64,000 nucleotides of DNA from Paracoccus sp. TOH (GCF_030388245.1 NZ_CP098361.1:1-64000); one strand, 5' to 3'. Positions 47,999 to 57,392 are shown, counted from the stretch's first letter. The notes: generated by a model not told the origin, from the sequence alone. A program made the numbers and translations.

Positions 47999-48874
47999 TC
48001 AGGTTTTGACCGCGAACCGACGCTCGAGCCACATGGTCAGGCGGGCGATCGGGTAGCAGTAGACGAGAAACAGAACGAGGGCGAAGCCATAGAAGGGCAG
48101 CAGCAGCTCGGGGCGGTTGCCCTCGGCCTCCATGGCCTGACGGGTCAGGCTGATGATCTCTCCCACCCCCAGCAGCGAACACAGCGGCGTGGACATGGTC
48201 AGGATGGCATACCAGTTCATCCAGGGCGGCAGCATCCGCTTGAAGCATTGCGGCAGGATGATCTGCCAGATGGTCTGGCGCCGGGTGAAGCCCAGCGATT
48301 CCGCCGCCTCCCATTGCGCCGTGGGCACGGATTGCACGGCGCCGCGCACCACCTCGGCGATATTGGCCGAAACCGGGATGGCCAGGCCGATCACCGTCTT
48401 GATCCAGCTCGGCAGCGGAATGGTCGTCCCGAAGACCGTGACCTGGAATGGCGCGGCCAGAAGCACGATGAAGAGCAGGACCAGCCAAGGGATATTGCGG
48501 AAGAACGAGACATAGCCCTGGACCACCGTCCGGATCAGGCGGTTGCGGCTGATCAGCCCCAGCCCGGCAAAGGCGCCCGCCAGAGTCCCGATCGCCATCG
48601 CGCAGACCGAGATCAGCACGTTGAACAGGAACCCCTGCACGAACAGGAAGGGGATCCAGCGCAAGAGCTTGTCCAGCGGGCTTTCCGCCACGACCGCGGA
48701 TTGCGCCATGACCGCAGCCGGAAGCAGCAGCGCCGCCGCGGTCAGCCAGGCCAGGGGAATGGCACCCAGCCAGCGGACCAGAAAGAATTCGTCATGCGCC
48801 GGCCCGCGCGGGGCAAAGGGCAAGAGCACGGGAAGGTTGCCCGGCACCATCGGCACGCCGGATTTATGCGCCAT
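47999..48874 (-). CDS. Amino acid ABC transporter permease 2
   Basis: The 291-residue His/Glu/Gln/Arg-type permease has an extended N-terminus of about 70 residues and a first long hydrophobic stretch. The EAA loop reads EAAESLGFTRRQTIWQIILP. It overlaps permease 1 upstream by 11 bases, so the two half-permeases are translated together and likely form a heterodimer. Confidence 0.92.
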   Translation of the reverse strand: MAHKSGVPMVPGNLPVLLPFAPRGPAHDEFFLVRWLGAIPLAWLTAAALLLPAAVMAQSAVVAESPLDKLLRWIPFLFVQGFLFNVLISVCAMAIGTLAGAFAGLGLISRNRLIRTVVQGYVSFFRNIPWLVLLFIVLLAAPFQVTVFGTTIPLPSWIKTVIGLAIPVSANIAEVVRGAVQSVPTAQWEAAESLGFTRRQTIWQIILPQCFKRMLPPWMNWYAILTMSTPLCSLLGVGEIISLTRQAMEAEGNRPELLLPFYGFALVLFLVYCYPIARLTMWLERRFAVKT

Positions 48875-49619
48875 AGCCAGGGATCCTCAGCTTGCGTTCC
48901 CAACGCCCCATGCCCAGCGACAGCACGCCGACCAGTCCCAGATAACAGACCAGCAGCATCAGCATCGTCGGCTTCTGCGCAGAGGGGAAATCGTTCCAGA
49001 TCGAGACCGACTGATAGAGCAGCTCGGGCACGGCAATCGCGAAGGCCTGGTTCGTCGTCTTGACCAGGTTGATCAGATTGGCCGACAGCGCGGGCATCGA
49101 GATGCGCAGCGCCAGCGGAAACACCACGTTGGTATAGGTCTGCAACCGCGTCATGCCGAGCGATTCCGCCGCCTCTCGCGTCGAGTTCGGAACGGATTCG
49201 ACGCCGGCGCGGAAGATCTCGATGTTGAAGGCGCCGGCGAAGAAGGAAAGCGAGATGATCGCCCAGCCCACGTTCGAGATCATCGGCACCTCGAGCCAGC
49301 CGTCCGGGCTGTATTTCGGGGTGAACTGGCCCAGGGCGAAATAGAAGAACAGCAGTTGCAGCAGCGGCGGCGTATTGCGGAAGAACTGCACATAGCCCTG
49401 CACCAACCCGCGCAGAAGACGACTTCTCGCCCCCTGCGCCCAGGCGCCCAGAATGCCGATGAGGACGGAAAAGATCAGGCAGAAGACGCTGAGCTTGATC
49501 GTCATCCACAGCCCGGTCAGCACCCGGCCCTTCTGCACATCGTCATAAAGCCAGATGAAGTTCCATTGCGGCGAGGTCGCGGCAAGGTCGCGGAAATAGG
49601 TCTGGAAATCCGTCAGCAT
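48864..49619 (-). CDS. Amino acid ABC transporter permease 1
   Basis: The 251-residue permease is of the same family, with EAAESLGMTRLQTYTNVVFP as the coupling loop and FFRNTPPLLQLLFFYFALG early on. Together with permease 2 it forms the membrane channel. It starts 12 bases after the binding-protein gene. Confidence 0.92.
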   Translation of the reverse strand: MLTDFQTYFRDLAATSPQWNFIWLYDDVQKGRVLTGLWMTIKLSVFCLIFSVLIGILGAWAQGARSRLLRGLVQGYVQFFRNTPPLLQLLFFYFALGQFTPKYSPDGWLEVPMISNVGWAIISLSFFAGAFNIEIFRAGVESVPNSTREAAESLGMTRLQTYTNVVFPLALRISMPALSANLINLVKTTNQAFAIAVPELLYQSVSIWNDFPSAQKPTMLMLLVCYLGLVGVLSLGMGRWERKLRIPGYGA

Positions 49620-49631
49620 CGGCGACCGGCC

Positions 49632-50465
49632 CTATTGCGCCAACGGGTCGGCCATCTGCTGGTGCATGTCCTCGAGGAAGGGGCTGGGCTTGACGTTCCA
49701 CTTCTTTTCCAGCTCGATCAGCGTGCCGTCGCGGTGCCAGGTGTATTGCAGGCCCGACATGATCTGGCCAAGCGCGCAGTTCTCCTCGGGCTTGGCCACG
49801 GCCAGGCCCCAGGGGGCGAAATCCTCGACCGGAAGCGAGATCTCGAAATCGTCCCAGCCGCCGGCCGCAAGATCGGCGCCGATGGTGGTGTCGTCATAGA
49901 CGAAGGCCACGCATTTCTTGTCGCGCAGCGCCTGCTTGGCCTCGGCGGCGTTGCCGAAGGCCGAGACCTTGGCACCGTAACGCTGTTCGATCTTCTGCAG
50001 GTAGAACGAGCCCTGCACGCCGCAGATCGGCTTGTCGCGCAGGTCTTCCCAGCCGGTCATCTTCACGGCCTTGGGGGTCAGGGCGGCGGTGCCCGAGGCG
50101 TAGTAGTTCGGCCCCTTGATGCCCACGATCTCGCGCCGGTCGGCGGTGTCGGTCATGGTGGCGATCATGATGTCGGTCTGGCCCTGCTGCAGGAACTGCA
50201 TCCGGTTCGACGCGATCACCGGCACCAGTTCCAGCTTGACGCCCAGGGTATCGGCCACCATCTGCGCCATGTCGATTTCCAGCCCGACGATGTTGCCGTT
50301 GGTGTCGCGATAGCCCCAGGGCTTGTAATCCGCCTTGACGCCGGCGATCAGGGTGCCGCGCTGCTGGATGCGCTTCAGCCCCTCGTTCGAGCAGGTTTCC
50401 GCAGCCGCCGCGATCGGCGCAAGCGCCACCGTCGAGGCCAGGATTGCCGTGAGAATATTTTTCAT
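49632..50465 (-). CDS. Amino acid ABC substrate-binding protein
   Basis: The 277-residue periplasmic binding protein of family 3 has a signal peptide (MKNILTAILASTVALAPIAA to AAA) and then ETCSNEGLKRIQQRGTLIAGV. The ligand pocket motif WGYRDTNGNIVGLEIDMAQ is typical. Specificity cannot be read. The ATG at 50465 follows GGGGAGT. It faces a second binding-protein gene with its kinase across a large palindrome. Confidence 0.92.
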   Translation of the reverse strand: MKNILTAILASTVALAPIAAAAETCSNEGLKRIQQRGTLIAGVKADYKPWGYRDTNGNIVGLEIDMAQMVADTLGVKLELVPVIASNRMQFLQQGQTDIMIATMTDTADRREIVGIKGPNYYASGTAALTPKAVKMTGWEDLRDKPICGVQGSFYLQKIEQRYGAKVSAFGNAAEAKQALRDKKCVAFVYDDTTIGADLAAGGWDDFEISLPVEDFAPWGLAVAKPEENCALGQIMSGLQYTWHRDGTLIELEKKWNVKPSPFLEDMHQQMADPLAQ

Positions 50466-50527
50466 TTGCGTGACTCCCCGTTGACTCGGACATCGATAAC
50501 GGGCTGGTCCCGCAAGCGTGAGAGACC

Positions 50528-50556
50528 AAATTATTGCCCTGCCGGGGCAATAATTT
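50528..50556. promoter_or_regulatory. Perfect 12+12 bp palindrome in a divergent promoter region
   Basis: Arms AAATTATTGCCC (50528-50539) and GGGCAATAATTT (50545-50556) enclose five bases. It lies in the 149-base region between the amino-acid importer and the sensory module. It could be a shared operator; as RNA it would also form a stable hairpin. Confidence 0.7.
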
Positions 50557-50614
50557 CGCCGCCCCGCGGGCGGGCGATCCGTGTCATGAAGCATGCCGGG
50601 GCAAGGAGGGGACG

Positions 50615-51397
50615 ATGACGGGCGCGGCAGATCGGGCGAACCCCAAAGCGCGGCGGCGGTTCCTGCTGGCCGCGGCGGGGCTCGTCGCCGCGCCCCGGCT
50701 TGCGTTCGGTGCCCCCGCGCCCTGGCGGGTCGTCGGCATGCAGGAATTCCCGCCCTACAACTACCGGCGGCTGGGCCGCTTCATCGGGGCCGATGTCGAT
50801 ATCCTGAACGCCGCCGCCCGCCGGATGGGCATCACCATGCAGATGATCCCCCTGCCCTGGCCGCGTGCGTTGCTGGCGCTGGACATGGCCGAGGCCGACG
50901 CGCTGTTCCAGCTGACAGCGACGCCGAAACGCATCCGCGACTGGCACATGATCGGCCCGCTGCGCATGACGCGGCTGGTGTTCTGCGTGCGCGGCAACTC
51001 CGACATTGCCGATGTCCCGAACGTCGATGCGCTGCGCGGCCGCTCGGTCGGCGTCGTCCGCGGCTTCACCTATACGCGCGCGTTCGACTCGGCCGCGTTC
51101 GTCCACCACGAGGGCTCGTTCGACGATGCGACCAGCCTGCGCAAGCTGCTCCTTGAGCGCGTCGACCTGGTCCTGGGCGGCGAGGCCAATCTTCGGTGGG
51201 CCATCCGCCAGCTCGGGGCCGAGGACAGGTTGCGCATCCTGCCCACCGCCCTTGCCGTGCAGCCGCGTTTCGTCGGCTTTTCGCGCGACCCCGAGGGCAT
51301 GCGCAAGGCCCAGCTTCTGCAGCGCACGCTGACAGCGATGACGAACGAGGGCCAGATCAGCGCCATCCTGCGCCAGTCGCTGGCGGACCTGCCATGA
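50615..51397 (+). CDS. Family 3 extracellular solute-binding protein, sensory partner
   Basis: The 260-residue protein has a Tat-like or basic signal (ARRRFLLAAAGLVAAPRLAFG) and then a family 3 solute-binding domain (WRVVGMQEFPPYNYRRLGRFIGADVDI and later). It lacks transporter neighbours; instead its stop overlaps the start of a sensor kinase (ATGA). It probably binds an amino acid-like ligand in the periplasm and touches the kinase's outer domain. AAGGAGGGG precedes the ATG at 50615. Confidence 0.87.
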   Translation: MTGAADRANPKARRRFLLAAAGLVAAPRLAFGAPAPWRVVGMQEFPPYNYRRLGRFIGADVDILNAAARRMGITMQMIPLPWPRALLALDMAEADALFQLTATPKRIRDWHMIGPLRMTRLVFCVRGNSDIADVPNVDALRGRSVGVVRGFTYTRAFDSAAFVHHEGSFDDATSLRKLLLERVDLVLGGEANLRWAIRQLGAEDRLRILPTALAVQPRFVGFSRDPEGMRKAQLLQRTLTAMTNEGQISAILRQSLADLP

Positions 51398-54021
51398 CGC
51401 GCTGGCTGCCGGTCAGGGGCGGCATCGCCCGCCGCGTGGTTCTGGCCGGGGCGCTGGTCAGCGTCGTCTCGGGCATCGGCCTGGGCGGAGCCAGCGCAAT
51501 CCTCGACCTGCGGCGCGGCATCGAGGCGGCGCTGGGGAATGCCGAGAGCGTGCTCTATTCCGCCGCGCCTCAGCTCGAGCGCGCCTATTGGGACGTCGAC
51601 CTGACCACCGCGCGCGCGATCCTCGACCGACTGGTCGACGATCCGCTGATCCAGTCGCTGCACATCCGCGACATGAAGCTGACGCGCGAGCAGCTGGCCG
51701 CCGCGCAGATCCCGCGCCTGGGCGCGACGCGGGCATTGCGCGGGACACTTTCGGCCCCGATGCGCTGGCTCATCGCGCCCGAGCGCCTGACGCGCCATCG
51801 CCAGATCCGGCTGCAGATCCCCGGCACGGGCGAGCCGATGGCCTCGCTGGACGTCACCATCTCATTCGTCAGCTTCTACCAGGATTTCGCGCATCAGGCG
51901 CTGCGGATCGTGCTGACCTCGGTTCTACAGGCGCTGTTGCTTGCGGGGCTGCTGTTCCTGCTGGTGCAGAAGCTGGTCATCTCGCCCCTGGGCGCCTTGG
52001 GCCGCGCGGCCCAGGCCCTGCGCAATGACAAGGGGTTCGTGCTGGACCCGCGCAGCCGGCGCCGCATCGCCCGGCGGCATGACGAGATCAGCGGCCTCGC
52101 GCAGGATTTCTCGCGCACCGTGGCCCAGATGGAACGCTATCGCGACCATCTGCGCGAAGAGGTCGACACCCGCACCGCCGAGCTGCTGGTGGCCCGGAAC
52201 CAGGCCCTGGCGGCCTCGCGCGCGAAATCGGCCTTCCTCGCCAATATGAGCCACGAGCTGCGCACGCCGCTGAACGCGATCACCGGCCTGTCGGAACTGC
52301 TGCTGGCCGAGCGCCTGCCCGCCGCCTCGCGCCGGCAGGTCGCCGACATGCAAAGCGCCGCGCGCCAGCTTCTGGGCAGCATCGACAGCGTGCTGGACCT
52401 GTCCAAGCTGGAAGCCGGCCAGATGACCTTCGAGGCGCGGCCCTTTGCCGTCATCGCGGTCTATGACGAGATCATTGCCCAGACCCGCGCCCTGATCGGC
52501 CGAAAGCCCGTGACCCTTGACGGAGAGATCGCCCCGGGCGTGCCGGACATGGTCGCCGGCGACCGCCAGAAGCTGGTGCAGATCCTGCTGAACCTTGCCA
52601 GCAACGCGGTAAAGTTCACGCCACGGGGCCGGATCGCGCTGCGCATCTCGGCCCGGGGCGGCCGCCTGCGATGCCTGCTGGCCGATACCGGCGCGGGCAT
52701 CGATCCCGACAGTCACGAGACCATCTTCTCGGCCTTCGCGCAGGCCGACGACACCATCTCGCGCGAGGTTTCGGGCACCGGGCTGGGTCTGTCCATCGCC
52801 CGCAACATGGGTTCGGGCATGGGCGGCACGCTGGGGCTGCGTAGCCGGCCGGGCCGGGGCAGCGTCTTCACCCTCGACCTGCCGCTGCATGCCGCCGCTG
52901 CGCCGCCCGCGACCGTCCAAGGGCCGCGGCCGCTGCTCGATATCGCCCCCGGCCCGGCGCGGGACCGGCTGTCGCGGATGCTGGACCGGCTGCCGCTGGC
53001 GCAAGGCGACGGGGCGCCCGTGCTGCGGCAATCGGCGACAGGATATGAACTGCAAGCCGGGCCGGGGCGGGTCGAGGCCCTGCCTGCCGTGCTGACCCAC
53101 CGCGAGCTTTTGCAGGCCATCGTGCATGTCACCCGCGATACGGCGGTCGGTGAAGCATCCGGTCACGCGCTGGCCCTGCGCGAAAGGTCCGTCCTGCTGA
53201 TCGAGGACAGCCGCATCAACCGCGAGGTGATCGACGCCCTGTTCCGCAAGCTCGGCGCCCGCGTCGCCGTCGCGTCGGGCGCGCGCGAGGGGCTGGCGAT
53301 CCTAGAGCGCAGCACGCCCGATGTCGTCATCACAGACCTGCACATGCCCGAGGTCGACGGCTTCGCCCTGCTGCGCGCCCTGCGCGACAAGGGGGTGGAA
53401 CTGCCGGTGATCGCTTCGAGCGCGGATGTCTCGGCGGTGACGCGGCGGAATTGCATCGAGGCGGGTTTCGCCGATTTCCTCGCCAAGCCCATCACCGGCG
53501 CGGCGCTGGCCGAGATCCTGGGCCGGGTGCTCGACAAGACCATGCCCGCGCTCGACCGGCAGCTGCTGGCCCGTGCCACGGCCTGCGACGACGCGCTTGC
53601 CGGGCGCTGGCTGTCGCGCCTGCCGGCCGAGATCGCCGATTGGCGCGCCCGGCTGGCGTCGGATGCCGCGCAGGCCGATACGCTGCACCTGATCCGGGGC
53701 GCCGCCTTGCAGTTGGGCGCGGTCGAGCTGGCCCGCGTGGTCGGGGAAAGCCCTGTCGACCGGGCGCGGATCGACGCCGCGATGGACCGGCTGCTTGCCT
53801 TGGCGCCCGCGCCCGCTGCGCCATCGCCCGCCGACGCGGATGGCGCGATCCTGCAGGCATGCATCGCGGCGCTGGACGCCAACGAGATGCGCGGCTTTGA
53901 CTTGCTGCGGACCGTCCTGCCCCGCCTGCCGGACGAGTTGCGGACCGAGGCCGAGGCGATGAGCGAGCGGCTGGACTTCCGCGGCGCCGGCCGGATCCTG
54001 CGGCAGGCTCAGTCGGCCTGA
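51394..54021 (+). CDS. Hybrid sensor histidine kinase with receiver and Hpt-like domain
   Basis: The 875 residues start with a membrane segment (about 15-37), a periplasmic domain of about 130 residues and a second membrane segment (about 170-195). A HAMP-like linker follows, then a DHp domain with His287 in NMSHELRTPLNA and an ATPase domain (TGAGIDPDSHETIF, GTGLGLSIA). A receiver follows with Asp648 in ITDLHMPEVDG, then a C-terminal Hpt-like segment with His765 in LHLIRGAALQLGA. The phosphorelay could run His-Asp-His to the adjacent LysR-HTH/receiver protein. The 3' ends of these two convergent genes overlap by 13 bases. Confidence 0.9.
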   Translation: MTRWLPVRGGIARRVVLAGALVSVVSGIGLGGASAILDLRRGIEAALGNAESVLYSAAPQLERAYWDVDLTTARAILDRLVDDPLIQSLHIRDMKLTREQLAAAQIPRLGATRALRGTLSAPMRWLIAPERLTRHRQIRLQIPGTGEPMASLDVTISFVSFYQDFAHQALRIVLTSVLQALLLAGLLFLLVQKLVISPLGALGRAAQALRNDKGFVLDPRSRRRIARRHDEISGLAQDFSRTVAQMERYRDHLREEVDTRTAELLVARNQALAASRAKSAFLANMSHELRTPLNAITGLSELLLAERLPAASRRQVADMQSAARQLLGSIDSVLDLSKLEAGQMTFEARPFAVIAVYDEIIAQTRALIGRKPVTLDGEIAPGVPDMVAGDRQKLVQILLNLASNAVKFTPRGRIALRISARGGRLRCLLADTGAGIDPDSHETIFSAFAQADDTISREVSGTGLGLSIARNMGSGMGGTLGLRSRPGRGSVFTLDLPLHAAAAPPATVQGPRPLLDIAPGPARDRLSRMLDRLPLAQGDGAPVLRQSATGYELQAGPGRVEALPAVLTHRELLQAIVHVTRDTAVGEASGHALALRERSVLLIEDSRINREVIDALFRKLGARVAVASGAREGLAILERSTPDVVITDLHMPEVDGFALLRALRDKGVELPVIASSADVSAVTRRNCIEAGFADFLAKPITGAALAEILGRVLDKTMPALDRQLLARATACDDALAGRWLSRLPAEIADWRARLASDAAQADTLHLIRGAALQLGAVELARVVGESPVDRARIDAAMDRLLALAPAPAAPSPADADGAILQACIAALDANEMRGFDLLRTVLPRLPDELRTEAEAMSERLDFRGAGRILRQAQSA

Positions 54022-54806
54022 TCGTCCAGGATCCCCCGGATGGCGGCAAGCCGCGCCTCGGCGCGCTCCAGCCGGTCGGCCCGGCGCCGCATCACGTCCT
54101 CCAGCGCCGCGGCCGTCTTGCGCAGGTCAAGCTGGACCCGGATGCGCGCCAGCAGAACCGGAGGAGCAAAGGGGCGGACGATGTAGTCGCAGGCCCCGGC
54201 GGCGAAACCCTCGGTCTCGTCCTCGGTGGTGTCGAGGCTGGTCAGGAACAGGATCGGGACATTCGCCAGGCGCGGGATCGCCTTGATGCGGCGGCACAGC
54301 GCATAGCCGTCCATCCCGGCCATGCGCACGTCGAGCATGATCAGCTCGGGGCTGCCGCCCGCCATGATCCACGACAGCGCCTCGTGCGGGTCGGTATGGG
54401 CGATGACCTCATACTGGCCGCGCAGGACGTCATGCAGCCGCCGGATGTTTGCGGGCAGGTCGTCGACGATCAGGATCTGCTCGGCCTCGGCATCCTCTCC
54501 GGACACGGCGGCGGCTTCCTCGGCCTCGTCGCCGCGGATCGCATGCGAGGCCAGCGCGATATTCTCGAGGCTGCCCGAGACGGTGCGGAAATAGTTCGCG
54601 CTCCATTCCCGCAGGACCGTGCTGTTCGCCGCGCGCTCGAACAGCGACATGCCCAGATGGGATTCCAGCGCGCGGATCTGGCGGCTGACCGCCTCGCGCG
54701 AGACGTTGAGTTCGCGCGCGGCCTCCGAGAAGCTGCCCAGCCGCGCCGCAGCCTCGAAGGCGACGAGGCTTGTCAGGGGCGGAAGGTTCTTCTTGAGATT
54801 GTCCAT
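54009..54806 (-). CDS. LysR-type HTH fused to a response-regulator receiver
   Basis: The 265 residues begin with a LysR-type winged HTH (LTSLVAFEAAARLGSFSEAA, NVSREAVSRQIRALESHLG, residues about 8-65). There is no LysR effector domain. After a linker rich in Glu and Ala comes a receiver (about 108-230) with Asp115/Asp116, phospho-acceptor Asp159 in IMLDVRMAGMDG and Thr189; the usual KPF is RPF (Arg211). A coiled C-terminal helix ends the protein. LysR HTHs are almost always joined to a ligand-binding domain, so this is an unusual architecture. It is the obvious output for the convergent hybrid kinase. Confidence 0.85.
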   Translation of the reverse strand: MDNLKKNLPPLTSLVAFEAAARLGSFSEAARELNVSREAVSRQIRALESHLGMSLFERAANSTVLREWSANYFRTVSGSLENIALASHAIRGDEAEEAAAVSGEDAEAEQILIVDDLPANIRRLHDVLRGQYEVIAHTDPHEALSWIMAGGSPELIMLDVRMAGMDGYALCRRIKAIPRLANVPILFLTSLDTTEDETEGFAAGACDYIVRPFAPPVLLARIRVQLDLRKTAAALEDVMRRRADRLERAEARLAAIRGILDDQAD

Positions 54807-54833
54807 GGCGGTGCTGTCGCGGACGCTTCCGCC

Positions 54834-55586
54834 TCAGCCCGCCGAGACCGAGAGGTCGAACTGCTCGACCGCCGGATCGACCCGGAACAGCACCTTCTCG
54901 ACCCGATTTCGGGTCAGGACATAATGGTCCACGGCCAGCTGGTCGGCCAGTTCCACATCCTGCGCCGCGATCGCGTCGTAAAGCACGCGGTGCTGGCGCT
55001 CGGTCTCGGCCAGATGGCCGGCCAGTTCCTCGCGCGTGGTGGGACCGAGGTATTCGACCGTGCTGGTCTGGGCAAAGCACGCCCGGGCCAGCCGGATCGT
55101 GCCGAGCAGCGCGCTGTCGTAGAAGGCCGAGAAATGCCGGTTGTGCGCCGCCCTCGAGATGGCGAGGTGGAAGCGCAGGTTTGCCTCGGACCGCTCGACC
55201 CCGTTCGAGACGTCGGTGCTCTGCTCGAATTCCAGCATGGCTTCGCGGATGGCGGCCAGATCGGCATCGTTGCGATGCTCGGCGGCAAGCCGGTGGATCA
55301 GCCGGCTGGAAACCAGCAGCGCGTCGTAGAGCTTGGGCACCTCGTCGAAATCCATGGTGGCGACGATGGCCTTGCGGCCGTGGCGCTGGACCAGACCGTC
55401 GGAAATCAGCTGGATGATCGCCTCGCGGACCGGGGTGCGCGACACCTCCATCTGCTCGGCAAGATCGGCCTCGTCCAGCACCAGCCCGGGCCGCAACTCC
55501 AGACGCAGGATGGCCTCGCGCAGCCGCCGCGCGACCTTCTGGCCGTCCCTCTCATCCACCGCTTTGTTTACCATGGCCCGAAACAT
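54834..55586 (-). CDS. GntR-family (FCD) transcriptional regulator
   Basis: The 250-residue regulator has an N-terminal winged HTH (LDEADLAEQMEVSRTPVREAI) and an all-helical FCD effector domain with likely metal-binding residues (Asp/His in the LRFHLAISRAAHNRHF region). FCD regulators usually sense organic acids or sugar acids. It is the last gene of the hydantoinase/TRAP operon and probably regulates it. The start at 55586 follows CAGGGAAC; an ATG four codons on is possible. Confidence 0.88.
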   Translation of the reverse strand: MFRAMVNKAVDERDGQKVARRLREAILRLELRPGLVLDEADLAEQMEVSRTPVREAIIQLISDGLVQRHGRKAIVATMDFDEVPKLYDALLVSSRLIHRLAAEHRNDADLAAIREAMLEFEQSTDVSNGVERSEANLRFHLAISRAAHNRHFSAFYDSALLGTIRLARACFAQTSTVEYLGPTTREELAGHLAETERQHRVLYDAIAAQDVELADQLAVDHYVLTRNRVEKVLFRVDPAVEQFDLSVSAG

Positions 55587-55596
55587 GTTCCCTGAG

Positions 55597-56646
55597 TCAT
55601 CCGAATGAAGGAGCATGACAGGCCGGACCCGTCAAGGCCACCCCCGCCGCGCCTTCGGCCTGGACCGCGGTCCAGGCACCGTCGCAGGCGGCGGAGTCCG
55701 CAATCGCCGCCATCGCCGCGACGCCGGCAAGGGCCTGCGATGCGGTCACCGGATAGGGCACGTTCCACGCCACGGCGCGGGCAAAGGCGTCGAGCTCCTG
55801 CGCCAGGCTGTCGCTGGCGGCGAAGCCTTCGCTGTGCGGCGTCCCCGAAAGATCGGCGGTGACCAGCGTGTGCTGGTCGGGCATCTGCGCCCAGCCCTGT
55901 CCGCCGAACAGGTGCAGACGCCAGAAGCTGGCCGTCGACATCAGGGTCGACAGGCTGCCCGTGGCGCCCGAGGCGAAGTCGAGCGCGACATTGGTCACGT
56001 CCCTGAGGTCCGAAGGCACCGCGACATGGCGGCTGATCGCCGCGACCCGTCGCACCGGCCCCAGCAGCGCGATCATCGCATCGAGAATGTGAACCCCCAT
56101 CGCCGCCATGCCGCCCGCCGGGTTTTCCGCCGTGTCGCCGCGCCACATCCCGGCCGTGTATTGATAGCCGAAACTGCCGGAAAACGCGCCCTCGACATGC
56201 AGAAGCTGGCCGAGGCCGCCGTTGCGGGCGATCTGCTCCATGCGTCGGAAACCGGGCAGGAAACGGCGATTGAACCCGACGCAAAGCCTGATCCCCGCCG
56301 CCTCGGCCGCGGCGGTCGCGGCCTGGGCATCTTCGAGTCGCAGCGCCAACGGCTTTTCGACGAACACATGCTTTCCCGCCTCTGCCGCCTGGATGATCTG
56401 CCGGGCGTGCTGGCTGTGCGGCGTGGCCAGGACCACTGCGTCGATCCGGGGATCCGCCAGAACCTCCTCGTAGCTGCCGAGCAGGTCGAGGCCGCGGTCC
56501 CGGCACCAGGCTTCGGCCTTTTCCGGGCTGCGCGTGGCGCCATGGGTCAGGCGCAGGGCCGAGGCCGGGTTGGCGATATTGGCATCCGCAAGCGCCTGTC
56601 CCCAGCGGCCCAGACCGATGATCGCGGCACGGATCTCGCCGCTCAC
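55597..56646 (-). CDS. Gfo/Idh/MocA-family oxidoreductase
   Basis: The 349 residues have an N-terminal Rossmann domain (AAIIGLGRWGQALADANI), the EKPL motif (Lys of the active site) and the C-terminal alpha/beta domain. Members oxidise or reduce sugars, inositols and related compounds with NAD(P). It overlaps the SDR gene by four bases. The two dehydrogenases together suggest a hydroxylated substrate in this pathway. Confidence 0.9.
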   Translation of the reverse strand: MSGEIRAAIIGLGRWGQALADANIANPASALRLTHGATRSPEKAEAWCRDRGLDLLGSYEEVLADPRIDAVVLATPHSQHARQIIQAAEAGKHVFVEKPLALRLEDAQAATAAAEAAGIRLCVGFNRRFLPGFRRMEQIARNGGLGQLLHVEGAFSGSFGYQYTAGMWRGDTAENPAGGMAAMGVHILDAMIALLGPVRRVAAISRHVAVPSDLRDVTNVALDFASGATGSLSTLMSTASFWRLHLFGGQGWAQMPDQHTLVTADLSGTPHSEGFAASDSLAQELDAFARAVAWNVPYPVTASQALAGVAAMAAIADSAACDGAWTAVQAEGAAGVALTGPACHAPSFG

Positions 56647-57383
56647 AGCTTGGCCCCGCCGTCGATGACGACGGCGCCCCCGGTCATGAAGCCGGACAGG
56701 TCCGAGGCGAGATAGACCGCAAGCTCGGCGATCTCGGCCGGGGTGCCCATGCGGCCCAGCGGCTGCCGGGCGCCGAAGGCCCGGCGCGCGGCGGCGCTGT
56801 CCGCCATGGCCTCGATCCGGGCGGTCATCGACGGCGTCTCGACCGCCGAGGGGCAGATCGCATTGCAGCGGATGCCCTGCGCCGCATAATCCAGCGCGAC
56901 CGATTTCGTCATGCCGATCACCCCGGCCTTGGTCGCGCCGTAGGCGAAGCGGTCCGGCGCCGCGCCGATCGAGGAGATGACCGAGGCGATGTTGACGATG
57001 CTGCCCCGCCCGGCCGGCGCCATCAGCCCCAACGCCGCCCGCATCATCAGGAAGATCGAGGTCATGTTCAGGTCAAGCGAGCGCCGCCAGTCGTCGGCTG
57101 TGCAATCGGTCAGCCTGCCGACCGCGACCATGCCGGCGCAGTTCACCTGCACATCCAGGCGGCCGAGCCCGGCGTGAAAGCCCTGGACCGCATCCGGGTC
57201 GGTCACGTCGACCCGTGCGACCCGGAGGCCGGGATGCTCCCGCGCCAACAGCTCCAGCCCCGCCTCGTCTCGGTCCAGGGCATGGACGCCGGCCCCCTCG
57301 CGCAGGAAGGCCAGCACGGTTTCGCGCCCGATGCCCGCCGCCGCGCCGGTGACGACGCAGACCTTGTCCTTCAGCCGTGCCAT
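56643..57383 (-). CDS. Short-chain dehydrogenase/reductase
   Basis: This 246-residue classical SDR has the cofactor motif VTGAAAGIGRE, the Ser in NIASVISSIG and the YGATK catalytic pair, and C-terminal PLGRMGTPAEIAELAVYLASD. The acidic residue after the second strand (HALDRDE) favours NAD over NADP. It follows dctM after 9 bases and is cotranscribed. Confidence 0.92.
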   Translation of the reverse strand: MARLKDKVCVVTGAAAGIGRETVLAFLREGAGVHALDRDEAGLELLAREHPGLRVARVDVTDPDAVQGFHAGLGRLDVQVNCAGMVAVGRLTDCTADDWRRSLDLNMTSIFLMMRAALGLMAPAGRGSIVNIASVISSIGAAPDRFAYGATKAGVIGMTKSVALDYAAQGIRCNAICPSAVETPSMTARIEAMADSAAARRAFGARQPLGRMGTPAEIAELAVYLASDLSGFMTGGAVVIDGGAKL

Positions 57384-57392
57384 CTTGTCGCC

